A DNA stretch of 64,000 nucleotides. Source: Cryptomeria japonica (Eukaryota > Streptophyta > Pinopsida > Cupressales > Cupressaceae). Location of the stretch: NCBI RefSeq assembly GCF_030272615.1, contig NC_081406.1, forward strand, positions 244,401,218 to 244,465,217, in the 5' to 3' direction. Shown here piece after piece: positions 44,240 to 56,466 of this stretch; the stretch's first letter is position 1, and each line of letters opens with the position of its first letter. The notes under the pieces were generated by a model that was given only the letters and a program-made list of their open reading frames with translations, was not told the DNA's origin and did no database searches. The translations under genes and the position numbers were made by a program.

Positions 44240-45783
44240 ACTAAAAAGTGCACATCGATAAGAGTGTTCACCAAGGTAGTGTTAAGACTTCACAGGGAAC
44301 AACAATGTGAAGGAGCATATGGCATGGTCAATGGAAGCACTTCCAAATTGATTGCAATAGCCATTTCAAAGGGAAGGTTGGATTTCTCACCCTCACCAAA
44401 ACTAATAAAGAAAGAAATGGCTGCCATGGTAGATAGAAAGTTAAATGATGTAGTAAATGGGTTCACATTATTTTTATCATCATTCAAATGGTAATGAAAT
44501 GCAATTGCTATTCAAATATCTTGATAATTGTACAGCAAGGCAAGTGTTCTTCCATATCCACAAATAAAAAAATGCAAATAGAAGCATTCATGAAGTCCAA
44601 GTTGGGTAATAAATATGCATAATTAGCATTGAGTAATTAGCAAAGGGATGATCTAATCGAGCTCCATAAGCAATATGGTGAGTTAGAGTACAAGAGTTGA
44701 TAAAATGTTTAGTTTGTTTTGTTAAGCTTTCACATAGGATAGATGTGGAAGTCTATCAATGTTGTGTAGAAGAAACTAAGTAATTGGAAAAATGATAAAG
44801 AATTCAGTCATAAATGAAGCTTCAAGCAATAATTGAATTGAGTGGAGTGACAAATGAGATGGTGTGTTTAATTGAAATAACAATTGTTTCAGTTTTGGTG
44901 GTGGATGTCGATGGTCTGATAAATGGGTAAAATACCAAAAGGGAAAAAGTTGTAAAAATGGTTGTTCTTAGTTGTGAAGTGCAAAGTCACCCTAATGTAG
45001 GTTTTAATGTTATTTTTAAGAGATGGCATTTTTCATTAACAGAGGGAAGAATGTAATTATACAAAAAAATTACTTTGATGGCCAAAATAATAAATATTTA
45101 TGGGTGATAAAGTTTCATAAATGAGTGAAAATGTTTCAAAAAGGGGAGCAAATTGTGGAATTCGGGATAGAATATAACATAAGAATATCATTTTACCAAG
45201 GAACAAAATGTGTTAAGTTGATGTTTGCAAGGAAATTTTAATTTTTTTGGAAATCAAATTATTGTGCGAAAGGAAGTGAAATTAATGAACAAACTGAAGA
45301 TTTTTTTAACCTACAGGGTAGTGTGTTGCAAATAAAATTTTTCATAGATTGAAAATTTTTTACAAAAGGTTTTGGTAAGTGGGAAGAGATTTAAATTGTG
45401 GAATGGTGATTTCTAGTCAAGGAGATAAAGCACAATAATGCGGTAAATATTTTTACCCACAAGCCAAGATAGTCACAGAAGATAAGTTTTCATGTGAGGC
45501 AGTGGGTTTTTTTATTTCACTCGAATGGAATTATTTGACAAAGGATGATAATTAAATTGATATGCAGTTACAAGTAAAAGACAAATGAAAGGGTATCTGC
45601 TACAACCAAGGGTAAAATGCAATGAGTAAATATTTTCACAAAAGAACAAAGTGATCATCACATTTGCCACTAAATGGAAATTTTTTTCATGTGAAAATAC
45701 AGACAAAGGAATCGAGTTACACAAAAAGAGAATGCAAATCTCATAGAGAAGATAAAAGGAAGAGGAAAAAATAAACATATTTG
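44240..45783. other. Non-coding DNA between F and H
   Basis: AT-rich sequence without a gene I recognise. A 76-codon frame at 44264-44494 (SKGRLDFSPSPKLIKKEMAA) has no known motif. It does not read as the missing first half of element I. Confidence 0.45.
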
Positions 45784-47236
45784 TGTTATTTGTGAGAAAC
45801 CAGTTATTACTGAGAGGGGGGGGTGAATCAGTAATAACAATAAACTTTAAAACTTTAAAAACCACCACAATTCTTTCAAAACAACTCATAAACAATACCA
45901 GTAATAACTAAAATCATACTTCTAATGAAATCTATCAAACTTTTCTTCTAAGTGTTCATCAAAATACATGCAATAGAAAGATATCAACTAAACACATAAG
46001 AAATCAGGCAATACATGAACACAAGGATTTTCACGTGGAAACCCAAATGGGAAAAACCATGGGGAGAATTAGTACCCACAAGATTTTTGCACTCTTTCAG
46101 AATGTGCCCTATTAGGAGCCTATCCCGGTTAGGAGAAGACCCTGTTAGGAGTCCCCTAGTTAAGGTATTTACCTCAGCCCTGTTAGGAGCTTTACTCTAT
46201 TAGGAGTAACCTTGTAAGAGGATTTAGAACCCAAGATAATGAGTCACCTAGTGAAGGGATTTATAAAATCAAGCCTACAAGGACCTACCCGATTAATGGA
46301 TTTTGAGTCTCCCGCAACTATTAGAGAACAACAAATGTATGATTTGAAAATAACACTCTTGCTTGTACAGATCCTTTTATGCTCCAATCTACTTCTCTCT
46401 TGCAAACACACACACGGGTTCGGCCACACACTCTTCTCTTGATCACCGACATAGTAAATCATCATAGACTTACCCTAAATAGACTTTACGACTTAGTCGG
46501 TTACAAAACCCTAAGATTTACATCATAGATCATCACAGATCTTTACAACTCATTACAAATCATCATATGGATCATTACAACCAATTACAAATCAATTACA
46601 ATTGTTGAATGATCACTGCACATTGATCTGATAGACTTTCAAACACTTAGCTCATTCTACTAAGCACTTCACTCATTCCCAAGAAATTTGCTCCTTGTAC
46701 ATGCCAAAACATCAATTAAACATTTCATGCGGATTTAACCATGTCATCACCATCTTATAAACATGATGTAATACACCACTGAACTCAAAATCATTACCTG
46801 TTATAAGATTTGAATACTGGTTCTGAAACCCTACTAGAACCCTATAGAAAATACATCAGTCAATCACAAACATGACTTTCGATAGCCATAACATGATGTG
46901 GTCCCAGTCAAAACCTCGTTACAATGTTACCAACACATATTCCAAACCGCAACACCAAATTCCTCATCAATCTCAAGATCCAATTACTTAAGCATAACAC
47001 AATTTCACATTACCGGTTAAAGTCCTATTCGCTAGTTAACTGTCAAATCCATTGCATAGCTTTTTGGTCAATGATAGATGACTTATATAACATGATAAAA
47101 CAATGTAACCATACTTGCCATCAATGACAACACAAACTGATCATCAAGTCATCAATCAACATCTCAACAATATCATCACTAACATTCCTTATACCGGTTC
47201 ATCAATATCATCAACAGTTATGCTAATATGCCAACA
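45784..47236 (-). repeat. Element H 3' LTR
   Basis: TGTTATTTGTGAG to ATGCCAACA, pairing with 58730-60100. It has the eight-base G-run and tgaatcagt motif at about 45816-45832, and repeated ctgttaggag words between 46105 and 46260. Confidence 0.87.
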
Positions 47237-47480
47237 ATCTGCCCCTTTGGAATTGATGGTAACACTAAAAAACCTCATTATGTTGAACTGAACTGATTTG
47301 TTTTGTACTTTCTCGTCCTTCTCAATATCTCCTCTTCTGCCAGTTATCTAGTTCTTCTTCTTATGGCCGATCTTCAACTAATTCTTCTCCCCCCTTGACA
47401 GTAATGCCAAAGGTGCAAATACCTCTATTGTCTTCATCTCTGTTCATCTCATCATAGTTGCTCCCCCTGAGGAGTAGCCC
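47237..47480 (-). promoter_or_regulatory. Element H polypurine tracts
   Basis: The LTR-adjacent tract reads CCAAAGGGGCAGAT on the minus strand, with one C inside the purine run. More purine runs lie near 47388 and 47462. Together they match the multiplied pattern of the other elements. Confidence 0.6.
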
Positions 47481-47559
47481 ACTTCACATCAATCCAAAAT
47501 TAAAAGATATTCAATGAATTCACCGGATTGGTGCATCACCGACATCTTAGTTGATCTTG

Positions 47560-48320
47560 TGTAGGGGTACAACCCCAAATCTACCTCTGAGATATTCAAA
47601 GGTTGTCTTAGGCAAAGGTTGAGTGAATATATCTACTAACTGCTCTTTGTTAGACACATACTCCATTTTTACTTTCTTCTCTTATACTCTTTCCCTCAGG
47701 AAGTGATACTTCAAATCAATGTGCTTTGTTCTTGCATGTAACATAGGATGTTTTGAAATATTAATAGCACTAGTGTTATCACAATGAATAGTCACCGGTT
47801 CAGACATGTCTTCCTTAAAATCTTCCAAAATGTGTCTCATCCATATATAATTCATTGATGCTCCCACATATTCTGCTTCAGCAATAGATTGTGAAATACA
47901 AGATTGTTTCTTGCTTATCTAGGACACCAATCTTTCTCCTAAAAAGAAAGCTCCATTGGTTGTGTTTTTTCTAGTCATCAACATTTCCAGCCCAGTTTGC
48001 ATCTGTGAAAATTTTTAAAGAAATTATCATTGTAAGGATACCACAAACCATAATCAACTGTTCCTTTCAAATACCCAAATATACTTTTTACCGCTACCAT
48101 GTGTGTTTCCTTAGGATCTTTCTGAAATATTGCAACCAATCCAATAGCATGTGCAATATCCAGTCTACTATGAACAATATAATGCAACTTTCCAATCATA
48201 GACCTATAGTCTTTCTTATCCACAGACGGTGAATCATCTTGTTTTGACAATTTACAACCTGTCACCATCGGAGTACCAACTGGTTTACAATCTTCCATGT
48301 CATTAGTCTTCAAGACTTCT
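47560..48320 (-). pseudogene. Element H: end of reverse transcriptase and RNase H
   Basis: Pieces read NDMEDCKPVGTPMVTGCKLS, YRSMIGKLHYIVHSRLDIAH, YLKGTVDYGLWYPYNDNF (48313-47978), and then YIWMRHILEDF, IHCDNTSAINISKHPMLHAR and HIDLKYHFLRERV (47867-47682). They are separated by a shift near 47975 and stops near 47920 and 47680. The CDNTSAI and HARTKH blocks are standard for copia RNase H. Confidence 0.85.
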
Positions 48321-48350
48321 TTTACATACTTAGTCTAATAGATAAATATT

Positions 48351-48861
48351 CTATTTTCTCGTTGTTGAATCTTGTAAACCAATAAAGAATTTTATCTCAC
48401 TGATAAGAGACATCTCAAATTCTTTCTTCATTTCATCTGCAAAAGACATACACATGTCATCATTTCCACCAAATATTATATCATCAACAAAAACTTCAGC
48501 AAGTAACATTTTGTCTCCATCAGTCTTCAAATATATGTTACTGTCTTCACTGGTTCTCCAGAATCCTATCTTGATCAAATGTGCATGCAATCTTTCGAAC
48601 CATGCTCTGGGAGCTTTCTTTAATCCATATAGTGCCTTGTGTAGTTTGCAAACCATATTTTCATCTTCACTCAATGCAAAACCATCTGGTTGTTCTATAA
48701 ATACTTCCTCTTCCAAGATACCATTCAAAAAATTTGATTTAATCTACATCTGATATACCTTAAATCCTTTAAAAGAAGCAAAGACAAGCAACATTATAGC
48801 ACCTTCAAGTATTGCCACCAGTGCAAAAGTTTCACCATAGTCTTCACCTTATTCCTATGCA
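48351..48861 (-). pseudogene. Element H: reverse transcriptase, central part
   Basis: An open run from 48728 with LEEEVFIEQPDGFALSEDEN, KALYGLKKAPRAWFERLHAH, the catalytic [15 protein letters not shown] and [17 protein letters not shown]. Upstream to 48861 the frame continues with stops through FKGFKVYQM. It is interrupted by element J; the first part is at 56467-56959. Confidence 0.87.
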
Positions 48862-49979
48862 TGTTGGTATTTTGATAATGTTTAAGTTGTGATTGTCATT
48901 GATGAACACACACTTATTTTATGTATGAGTTATTCTCCATTGGTAATATGTGTTGTGTTGTTCACACCGGTAAAATATGCCATTGTATGTATAGTCTTTT
49001 TTTTTAGAAGACTATTGGTGTTTTGCAGAAGATGCTTACCAGTTGTAGCGGTATGAAGACCTCAAGCAGAACAAGGACCCCTAGCAGTAGTTCATCTTTT
49101 TTATCAGAACATTATGTTCCAGTTTTCCAGTCTTTATTCATTAACCAAGTAATCGGTATACTATGTTAAACCGGTATAATTGTAAAGTGTGATGAGTTAC
49201 CATCCACTGACACTTTAGCGGTGTTTCTATGTCATGTTACCAAATATGTCTAGGTGCACTATACCTAGGAAATTGTAGTCTTATTGGACCGACATGAAAT
49301 CATATTCCTATATGAGGACATCATGTCTAGGGTTTTCAAATAGTTGAAGTGTGCGAGTATTGTAGAGCAGATTAGGTCTGTACGAAATAGGTATTACACT
49401 ACAAAGATTGTGAGTGCAAAGGATAGAAGACTGAAGTAATGTTGTAATGCATTAACATAGAACTGCCAAGGATCTAATCAAGCATTCTAGATCATTCACT
49501 TGTTGATTACTAATCTCTTCGACAAGTCTGAAACCCTTAACCGAGTAGGCCTAGATAAGCCTATTGTAAATCCTCTAACAAGGTGATTTACAGTTGTGGA
49601 TCTGAAATCCTTTAACAAGGTAGTCTTTAATAGGACTTATATCCTAACAAAGATCTGTATTCCTAATAGGATATGTTATGGTGAAGAACATTGTAAGGCC
49701 TTAACCGATCTAACCTTAACCAGTCTGGTTACTATTCTGCAGATAGTTGACTTGTGAGTTTTACTCATCGTGGTTTTTCCCATTTGGGTTTCCATGTCAA
49801 AATATCTTGTGTTATGGTGATTGTGCTTTTGTGGGTGAATACTCTATTTGATATTTGGCTTGTTTATGTTTTAACCAATTTGTTGTTTAAACTACTACAC
49901 CGGTCTGCTGAAAAAGTGTTTCAAAGTTTGGTTAAGTTTTTAGGTATACTAATTCACCCCCCCCTCTTAGTATTCATCA
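48862..49979 (+). repeat. Element J 5' LTR
   Basis: TGTTGGTAT to TATTCATCA, matching 55334-56466. Near its end it has aattcacccccccctcttag, the C-rich U5 motif also seen, in reverse, in A, B, C and H. Confidence 0.92.
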
Positions 49980-49981
49980 AT

Positions 49982-49993
49982 TGGTATCAAAGC
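49982..49993 (+). promoter_or_regulatory. Element J primer-binding site
   Basis: TGGTATCAAAGC, differing from the standard TGGTATCAGAGC by one G-to-A change. Two bases from the LTR. Confidence 0.88.
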
Positions 49994-50029
49994 CAACCTT
50001 TCTATAAGTCTAACCACTTGGGAGGAGAT

Positions 50030-51310
50030 ATGGGGGAATACAGCATGAGGGAACTCACTCACAGTCTGACTGAGTCTGAAAGAGCCTATGATGAACTCAA
50101 GATCAAGTATAAAGCCTCTTTAGCCAAGAGAAGAGAACTTTCTGAGCAATTGATGGAATTTACTGAAAACAACTCTTTTGATGAAGCAGACATGGAGGCC
50201 CTAGTCAGAGAAATGGAGAAACTAAATGAATCCAAAACTAACCTAAGGAGGGAATTGGAAGGACTGACTATCAGGATGAGTCAGGAGCTAGAAAATAGAA
50301 GAAAAGTTGAAGATTTAGTGAAGGACAAGGAGCATGAGATCTCTAAGTTGAAACAAGGGATTGGTACCATCACCACTCATCTACAAGAGGGTAATGAAGA
50401 GAAATAAGAAATACAAGAAGACCTCAATTCTGCTATCTCTCAAAATGAAACCTTGATGAAAACCAATGATTCTCTTTCCAAGGAACTTGCCGAGTCAAAG
50501 GAGATACTTGCAAAGTTCAACTGGAGTGCTGCTAAATTGGAACAAAAGTTGGAATCAGTGAATCCATCAAAGGATACCATCGGACTTGGTTTCTCTGCAT
50601 ATGAGGAAGGTGAAACCTCTAGAGCCAAGAGTAATGCACCAAAAGAGAAACCGATACCTAATAACAACAACAAGAGAAAAGGTAAACCAAAGTTTAAAAA
50701 TGTATGCTTCAACTATCATAAGGAAGAACATACTGCCAATATATGTAGGAGCAAGGCTTACAATAATTTTCCTTACATGCAAAACAATGTGACTAGAACT
50801 GGTAGATTTAATGGTCATTGTTATGCATGCAACAAGTTTGGGCATAAAGATTTTGAAACAAGGTCGGTTATGAACAACTTTGGAAGTTATGCACCAAGAT
50901 CAAAAGGAATTGTCCCGGAACCTCCTATGAATCGTAACCCAAACTGGTACAAAACCTATGACCATTGGTCAAATGGTTATGGATCGGAAAATAGTTGGAG
51001 AGAAACTTGTTTGATCTGTCGTGGTAGTGGTCACACTGCTCCAACATGTAGAAGGAATAATGGAAATGTGAACATCGGACCATGGAGAGCACTTGGTATG
51101 GTATGTTATCATTGCAACAAACTGGGACACACTGCCAGAGCATGCAGATTGAGAAAGACTCCATCGGGAGACATACCAGTCAACCCAGAAGGGAAGATCG
51201 ATGTTGAAACCATTCAGATGGATATGGATAAAACTTGGAAAAAGAAATTTGAAGAGAAGCCACAAGATGTACAAGTTTTTGCACCTAGTGTGGAGACCCC
51301 TAAACTGTAA
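50030..51310 (+). pseudogene. Element J ORF1: coiled-coil gag with zinc knuckles
   Basis: Starts at the ATG 50030-50032, 50 bases after the LTR (MGEYSMRELTHSLTESERAY), and runs 426 codons with one TAA near 50405. Residues 1-190 are Glu/Lys/Leu-rich with heptad spacing (LNESKTNLRRELEGL; DLVKDKEHEISKLKQG), a probable coiled coil for assembly. Four Cys/His knuckles follow: CFNYHKEEHTANIC (one Cys lost), CYACNKFGHKDFET (last Cys lost), CLICRGSGHTAPTC and CYHCNKLGHTARAC, the last two intact and presumably RNA-binding. It resembles H's gag at 57356-58650 in order and sequence. Confidence 0.83.
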
Positions 51311-51765
51311 ATTGAGCTCTAAAAAGCTTAGGAGGAGCATATCAGTAACAATGTTTCAAACCCCTAGAGTAAATCAGTAAAGTGCCTTTATTGGTATTGG
51401 TTACCTATCGACTGAAAAAAGAAACGAAGTGGTAAAAGGAAAAGTTAGGGTTTGTGCCCTAATGGTGATGCATTTATTATGGTAGGTAGGAGCTTATTTA
51501 AAGTGACTTTCCTCATCATGTTTTGCTTACCTATTTTCAAAGAAGAATTTTTCTAGCTTGAGCAGAGCAACAAGAGCGATTCATCTTGCATTCAAAATAA
51601 TTTAGGAAGATATCTTGCACAAGATTTTGCAGCCATTCAGAGTGGAGGTCAGAGTGGTAAAACAAGCTTTTGGAGAAGTGTGTTGCATTCAACATCGGTG
51701 CACCCTAGTTTGGAGTAGAAGGTATTTTTCATTGAATCACTCTCATCATTTGGAACTATTTAGAT
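51311..51765 (+). other. Spacer between J's two frames
   Basis: 455 bp without an open frame of note, including agaagcttttccta-like leader sequence and no motif I can name. A second transcript or a splice could join it to ORF2, but I see no clear signal. Confidence 0.4.
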
Positions 51766-54700
51766 ATGGCTTCTACATCGAAAATCCCTTCTAGTTCTAC
51801 CGAACCTGAGGAATCATCTGAGTTTCTTAGGAAGAAGGTGAAATATAATGCCCTATCTCAAATTCCTGCCAGTCATTGTCGAAGGGGATGTTTCAGGATA
51901 TATTGATTCCAAACTGGAAGACCTAGGGTCTCTAGTGATTCACTCCCAACTGAGTTTGTTCTACGGAGATGATAAGAAGATTAGACCTGAGTACATCATA
52001 ATTGAAAAGAAGAAATTTCACAATGTAGTATATTTTCTCGAGGAATTTACAAAAGAACATATTAGGATTATTCTAAGTAGGCTTCATGGTGACAAGAAGT
52101 ACCTTGAGAAAACCCATGATATTACACCGGAGGCAATTCATGTCATGACCGGTTTCTGCAATGTTGGGGAAGTCCTTGTTCTTCACAAGATCACCAAAAC
52201 CAAAGTGACAGAGCTCACCGGTTCTGTGAGCGACCAACGGGCAATGACTGTAAACACCATAAAAGATGACTTGGTGAAATATGCGTGCATGGTAATTGGG
52301 TACAGATTATTCTTTGCTAGCAGAATAAATTCTGTTCCTATAGCTATGGTGCATGCCGCTTATAGGAAGATCAAGGAGAATGCAAAATGTGACTTATGTA
52401 CCTGCATGCAAAAAAAACTCATTGAGAACCTGAAGTCCATCAAAGTGGACAAAACACTGAGGTTTAAGTTCGATCAACTACTTGTCAGTTTGTTTTTCTA
52501 TTTTCAAGGATATTTTCCAGGAGTTGGTGATGTTCAATGGTCAAGTGACCTACCGATTTCCAGAAAAATAAAGGAGAGTCTGCAAGTAGTGGGATCTACG
52601 TATCCGGAGACTCTAAAGAGGTATTTTGATGAATTTAGACTAAAGATGAACCAGAGAATGACAATAATAGGTGATCTAGTTAAAAAATATGAAGATGATA
52701 TCTGTTTCACAATCAAAATAGATCATTGCATAATGCAAGCGGTTGAGCCCAGAGAAGATGAAGTTGAGCCTATGGGCTATGAAGTGGTGAATGATATACT
52801 TATAGGGTATTCCTCTACCCTACTTGCTTCACCACTAGATCCAAAGAAGAAGAGGACTGGTACTTACTCCAAGAGGATCAAATCTATTGAAGTACCAAAG
52901 CAAAAAAAGAGTAAAGAAGTGCCATCAGTTACATCTACTGCCAGTCCAAAAGTGACCAAGAGGTCACCAGCCAAAAAGAAACCAAAGGCTATTCTGCCAA
53001 AGGTATTCGAAAGGAAGAGAAAAACCAGGAATAACTCACCAGATTTAGAAGACACTAAACCGGAGGTAGAAATAAAGAAGACAAGGCAATCAAGCAAGAA
53101 GACGAAGTCAACCAGTAATGTACCAACAACCTCTGCATCGATAAATATACATGTTGCTTCTTCCCAGCATATGACAAATTTTCAAAGAATTATGAAGAAT
53201 GTTAAAAGGAAAGTACTCGATGAACTAAAAGATTATTTTGATGATCTTAGCGATAGTGAAAAGGAAGAAGTAGAGCTAGAGGTCATTAAATATGTGTGTG
53301 ACAATGATCGGTCTCCGATTGACATTAAATTTACTATTCCTAATTCTTTATATAATTATTTGGATAATAAATGGTGCATTGTCATTGAAAAGGAGCAAGA
53401 AATTAGGGAAGAAATTTTTGCCCGATATATCCCTGATGCCTCTAATTCAGAATTGTTTGAGATTCTTAATCGGTACAAAGGAATCTTTTTCATGTGAAGA
53501 AGAAGACTTCAGCTACTCAGAGGAAAAACCTCTGAAGTGGAAAAAGACACCCATCTGCAGGTTAAAGCAACTGTCAAGATGTAGAAAGTATCTGAAGCTA
53601 ATCGGTAGGTTGAGCAAGAGCCTAACCCATCCACAACCAAACTGAATGAAATCTTAGACAGTCTAGGTGAAAGAATAGCAGAACAAAATGACCCCATTGA
53701 TGTTTATGCACTAGATGTTGAGGACACCACTCCAGAGAAGCTGAAATCTAAAGAGGAGAGAGTGGAGAAAGAAAAAGATGAGAAATCAGCAAAAGAGAAA
53801 TGGGAAAAAGAGAAACTAGAAAAAGAAAAAGCAAAGAAAGAGAAACTAGTAAAAGAGAAAGTGGAGAAAGAAAATCAAGAGAAAGAGAGAGCAGAGAAGG
53901 AAGAAGAGAAGAAGAAGGAATATGAGAAGAAGAAGGAAGAGGAAAAGAAGAAGGAAAATGAGAAGAAGAAGGAAGATGAAAAGAAGAAGGAAGAAGAGAA
54001 GAAGAAGAAGAAGGAAGAAGAGAAGAAGAAGAAGGAAGAAGGGAAGACAAAGGAAGAAGACAAAAAGAGGGAAGAAGAGCGGAAGAAAGAAGAAGAGAAG
54101 AAGAGAGTGGAAGAGAAGAAAGAGAAGGTCGACAAGGTAGCCCAAGAAAAAGAAGAAGAGGAGAATAAAAGACAAGAGGAGATCAAGGCAAAGGAAGGAG
54201 GACAAACTCCTAAGGCAACCGGAGATCAAGCCAAGCAGGTTGATCTCACCGGTCCCACCGATTTGACTCTTGCCTGTCTTAATCAATTGGTTGATGAAAG
54301 TGAGCTACTAAGGAGCATTCAACTAGCGCATGTTAGATTGGAAGAACTGAGGAAAAAGAAAGAACAAGAAGTCATTCATTTTTTTGTTGACACTCTTTCC
54401 AATCTAATTCTCGATACTAACCTTCCCAGTACCAATTACTCATTGGCCAAGTTAAAACTTCTTTGCACAGTGGTAGATGATCAAGTGCAATCTTTAGAAG
54501 ATGTTGCCTAGGTTTCTGTAGAGAAGAAGCATGAAAAAGCTTTGAAAGTTTCATTAGTAAAGAAAATGGATGTAGATAGAGCAAAACTACTTAAGCAGAA
54601 GGATGATATAAGTTTATCTATGGGTGAAGGTAACCTACTCTTGAGCAAAATCTGCCAATCTCGCCTATTTTGTAATGATGCTCTGAAAAAGAAGAGTCAA

Positions 54701-55066
54701 CTCCAATCGGAGTTATAGAAGTATATCAGCAACTTCAAATTTCCATATGATTTGTTCACAGTGTATGGAAGACTGTTCACACTCACCAGCATCAGATTGC
54801 AAAGATTGAATCAGAGATCTACAAGCGGACTCAAGATCTGCAGGATCCAGTTGCTTATATTACCTAAATTGCAGGTTCTTCAACAGTGCTTCCTAAACTT
54901 GGAGGCTATTACTATAACTTAGGATATCAGAACTATCGATGCCATGGAAGAATTAGCCTTCCAGATGAAGACTGAGAGTGAAATTGCTACCTCACTTCTT
55001 GATTCATGGTCTTTAGACATGAAGAATTTTCTGAAAAACTTTAAACCTCTTTTTGAGAAGTTTTAG
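51766..55066 (+). pseudogene. Element J ORF2: long unknown protein with Lys/Glu helix
   Basis: The main open run is 51848-53497 (549 codons; MPYLKFLPVIVEGDVSGYID). An ATG at 51766 (MASTSKIPSSSTEPEESSEF) lies one base out of frame and may be the original start. After a TGA at 53495 the same frame continues, through TAG codons near 53582 and 53603, into a run to 54511, then through three more TAG codons to a final stop at 55064, about 1,070 codons in all. Parts: an N-terminal region of about 330 residues, possibly globular; a basic Ser/Lys tail (KRSPAKKKPK); an acidic segment; a Lys/Glu/Arg helix (53762-54190); a Leu-rich end. Between about 54760 and 54900 another frame reads better, so two shifts are likely. 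I recognise no domain. Confidence 0.7.
53880..54125 (+). repeat. Purine-only tract inside J ORF2
   Basis: Nearly uninterrupted A/G on the plus strand made of gaagaagaaggaa-like units. It encodes alternating blocks of Glu and Lys (EEKKKEYEKKKEEEKKKE), the pattern of stable single alpha helices. The complementary strand is all pyrimidine and shows long open frames that are shadows. Confidence 0.85.
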
Positions 55067-55129
55067 TCTTTATTATCATGAACATATACTCTATTTTTAT
55101 GTTATGCAATACAACTTTGGTAAATTTTG

Positions 55130-55333
55130 GTGAAAAGGGGAGTGTTTGCATTACTTTGTCATTTTTGGCAAAGGGGGAGTAGTATTGAAAATTTCATGCA
55201 CATACTTGTATTTTTTGCAAAGGGAGTAGTGTATATGCTTAGGGAGAGTAATTTTGATTATGGCATCTGTTTTTGTAAGCACTTAGATGTCAAAATTTTC
55301 CTAAGTGTTGCCATCAATGTCAAAGGGGGAGAT
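55130..55333 (+). promoter_or_regulatory. Element J repeated polypurine tracts
   Basis: Purine runs at about 55132 (gaaaaggggag), 55179 (gcaaagggggag), 55217 (gcaaagggag), 55239 (agggagag) and 55320 (tcaaagggggagat), the last touching the 3' LTR. This is the multiplied polypurine pattern described for Sireviruses. Confidence 0.75.
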
Positions 55334-56466
55334 TGTTGGTATTTTGATAATGTTTAAGTTGTGATTATCATTGATGGACACACACTTATTTTATGTATGG
55401 GTTATTCTCCACCAGTTTTATGTGTGTTGTTGTTCACATTGGTATTATATGCCATTGTATGTATAGTCTTTGTTTGTAGAAGACTATCGATGTTTTACAG
55501 AAGATGCTTACCAGTTGTAGGAGTATGAAGACCTCAAAGTGGTGTGAAGACCTCTAGTAGAATGAGGACCCATAGTGGCAGTTAATCTTTTTGATCGGAA
55601 CATTATGTTCCAGTTTTTTAGTCCTTATTCATTAACTAGGTAATTGGTATACTGTGTTAAACCGGTATAATTGTAAAGTGTGATGAGTTACCATCCACTG
55701 ACACTTTAGCGATGTTTCTGTGTCATGTTACCAAATATGTCTAGATGCACTATACCTAGGAAATTGTAGTCTTATTGGACCGACAGGAAATCAGATTCCT
55801 ATATGAGGACATCATGTCTAGGGTTTTCAGATAGTTGAAGTGTGCAAGTATTGTAGAGCAGATTAGGTCTATGCGAAATAGGTATCACACTATGGAGATT
55901 GTGAGTGCAAAGGATAGAAGACTGAAGTAATGTTGTAATGCATTAACGAAGAACTATCAAGGATATAATAAAGCATTTTGTGCTAACTTATAGATCATTC
56001 ACTTGTTGATTACTTATCTCTTTGACAAGTCTAAAACCCTTAATCGGGTAGGCCCAGATAAGCCTATTGTAAATCCTCTAACAAGGTGATTTACAGTTGT
56101 GGATCTGAAATCCTTTAACAAGGTAGTCTTTAACGGGACTTATCCCCTAATAGAGATCTAGATTCCTAACAGGATCTGTTCTGGTGAAGAACATTATAGG
56201 GCCTTAATCGGTCTGGTTACTATTCTGCAGATAGTTTACTTGTGAGTTTTACTCACCATGGTTTTTCCCATTTGGGTTTCCACATCAAAACATCTTATGT
56301 TATGGTGATTGTGCTTTTGTGGGTGAATGCTCTATTTTCTATTTGGCTTGTTTATGTTTTATCTAGTTTGTTGTTTAAACTACTACATCGATCTGCTGAA
56401 AAAGTGTTTAAAAGATTGGTTAAGTTTTTAGGCATACTAATTCACCCCCCCTCTTAGTATTCATCA
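55334..56466 (+). repeat. Element J 3' LTR
   Basis: Pairs with 48862-49979, with small indels such as an extra gtgtgaagacctc near 55541. Ends TTCATCA at the border with H. Confidence 0.92.

Larger units (their letters stand above)
48862..56466 (+). mobile_element. Element J: large LTR element with gag and an unknown long frame, no polymerase
   Basis: A 7.6-kb plus-strand element with LTRs of 1118 and 1133 bp, primer-binding site, repeated polypurine motifs and flanks atgca/gtgca, a target duplication with one change. Removing it restores H's reverse transcriptase. The interior holds a 426-codon gag-like frame and a frame of about 1,070 codons with no similarity I recognise. Protease, integrase, reverse transcriptase and RNase H are all absent. 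It must be mobilised by another element; H, which has a related gag, is the natural candidate. Confidence 0.85.

Noticed and set aside
51848-53497. ORF2 of J as an envelope-like protein
   Set aside because: Some Sireviruses carry an extra frame of that name, but I see no signal peptide or membrane span here and ORF2 follows gag, not polymerase.
53748-54286. Long minus-strand frames rich in Leu/Phe/Ser opposite J ORF2
   Set aside because: They are the complement of a pure purine coding tract; low complexity explains the lack of stops.
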